A stretch of 14,059 bases of DNA, from contig JAUVDE010000043.1 in NCBI GenBank assembly GCA_030595485.1, positions 1 to 14,059 of the forward strand, written 5' to 3'. The notes under the pieces were generated by a model. That model ran no database searches, was not told the DNA's origin, and saw nothing but the letters and a program-made list of their open reading frames with translations. The translations under genes were made by a program, and so were the position numbers. Origin of the DNA: Draconibacterium sp. (GTDB lineage Bacteria > Bacteroidota > Bacteroidia > Bacteroidales > Prolixibacteraceae). Positions 13,453-14,059 of the stretch are shown one piece after another (positions within the stretch are counted from its first letter, which is position 1; each line of letters begins with the position of its first letter).

Positions 13453-14059
13453 ATGAATATCAAAAAACTTTACACCGCCCTTTTTTCCATTCTTTTTACA
13501 TTGGCTGCGTTTGCTCAACACGGTGAGCCCCCTGTAAAAGCACCTTTCGAAAAACTCGATTTATATGCTGTAAACGATTGGTGGATACATGCTGAAAAAG
13601 TAAAAACCAATCCTAAACGAATTATTGATGTAGATGTGCCCCGAAACGAAGTTATTTGTTTTGGAATGTACACCGTGCAAGATGGAGTTATGAAAATGAC
13701 TGCCCAGCTTTTCCCACTATATCCAAAAGAAAGTCGCAAAGTTAGTTTGGAGTTAAAGAAAAATGGCAAGTGGAAAAAAGTAGCCACCGAAAAGGTTAAC
13801 GACATTGGCTGGTCAACACTTTTCAGAATAGAAAAATGGGACGAAACACAAGATGTTGAATACCGTTTACGCCACGGAAAAGAAGCCAGTTTTGAAGGGT
13901 TGATTCGTAAAAATCCAAAGAATAAAAATGAAATTGTAGTAGGTTCGCTAAACTGCAACTCGAATCAAACGCGCGGCGCACGCGACGAATATGTTCGAAA
14001 CTTAAAACATTTAAATCCTGATTTACTGTTTTTTGCAGGCGACCAAAGTTACGACCACA
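13453..14059 (+). CDS. PhoD-like metallophosphoesterase, N-terminal part (runs off the window)
   Basis: The first 202 codons of an exported hydrolase are open to the window end. The signal peptide is 1-21 (MNIKKLYTALFSILFTLAAFA), cleaved before Gln22. Residues 30-155 form a beta-rich N-terminal domain (WKKVATEKVNDIGWSTLFRIEKWD, then an EYRLRHG strand), as in PhoD/PF09423-type alkaline phosphatases. The catalytic domain starts with GSLNCN (164-169) and LLFFAGDQSYDH (191-202). Cys168 with Asp197 and Tyr200 in a GDxxY arrangement matches the metal-ligand pattern known for PhoD enzymes. A phosphodiester or phosphomonoester substrate in the periplasm or on the cell surface is likely; which one cannot be told from the fragment. 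The complete enzyme and any downstream partners are outside the window. Confidence 0.85.
   Translation, partial: MNIKKLYTALFSILFTLAAFAQHGEPPVKAPFEKLDLYAVNDWWIHAEKVKTNPKRIIDVDVPRNEVICFGMYTVQDGVMKMTAQLFPLYPKESRKVSLELKKNGKWKKVATEKVNDIGWSTLFRIEKWDETQDVEYRLRHGKEASFEGLIRKNPKNKNEIVVGSLNCNSNQTRGARDEYVRNLKHLNPDLLFFAGDQSYDH

Noticed and set aside
13515..13958. 147-codon open frame on the minus strand
   Set aside because: It lies fully antisense to the PhoD-like gene, which has a signal peptide, catalytic motifs and a promoter.

Overview
The window is AT-rich bacterial DNA that reads as a member of the Bacteroidota. Three things point there: promoters of the TTTG / TAnnTTTG type lie in front of several genes, two TonB-dependent receptors carry an N-terminal carboxypeptidase-regulatory-like domain, and there is an Ig-like lipoprotein whose mature N-terminus (GGPRDSIPP) is typical of this phylum. 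A marine or sediment Bacteroidales/Marinilabiliales-like organism is my guess from overall feel, not a proof. There is no rRNA, tRNA, transposase, integrase or CRISPR array in the window.

Layout: positions 1-374 hold no gene but two palindromic repeat elements. Then come ppsR (a regulator of PEP synthase or pyruvate phosphate dikinase, minus strand), a divergent secreted DUF2147 protein (plus), a convergent AAA ATPase with a C-terminal winged helix (minus, preceded by three related 18-bp repeats), a COG0731-type radical SAM protein (minus) and a membrane-anchored coiled-coil protein (minus). Divergent from the coiled-coil gene is the first TonB-dependent receptor (plus, 5208-7541). It meets tail to tail, across a shared bidirectional terminator, a second paralogous receptor (minus, 7621-9993). 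The second receptor is preceded by a small His-rich exported protein (10062-10418), probably in one operon. A small DUF3859-like gene (plus) follows, then a short unknown gene (minus), a 648-residue Ig-like lipoprotein (minus) and the first 202 codons of a PhoD-like metallophosphoesterase (plus) that runs off the window.

The most coherent unit is 5100-10460. Two receptors of one subfamily, both with a CxxC pair in the plug domain, are arranged convergently. A His-rich exported protein sits upstream of one of them. Near-identical imperfect palindromes (TTTAGA-N5-TCTAAA, one mismatch each) lie at both promoters. I infer one metal-responsive outer-membrane uptake locus for a metal ion or metal complex; the substrate cannot be read from sequence. 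The other genes look like ordinary housekeeping or conserved hypothetical genes in short or single transcription units.
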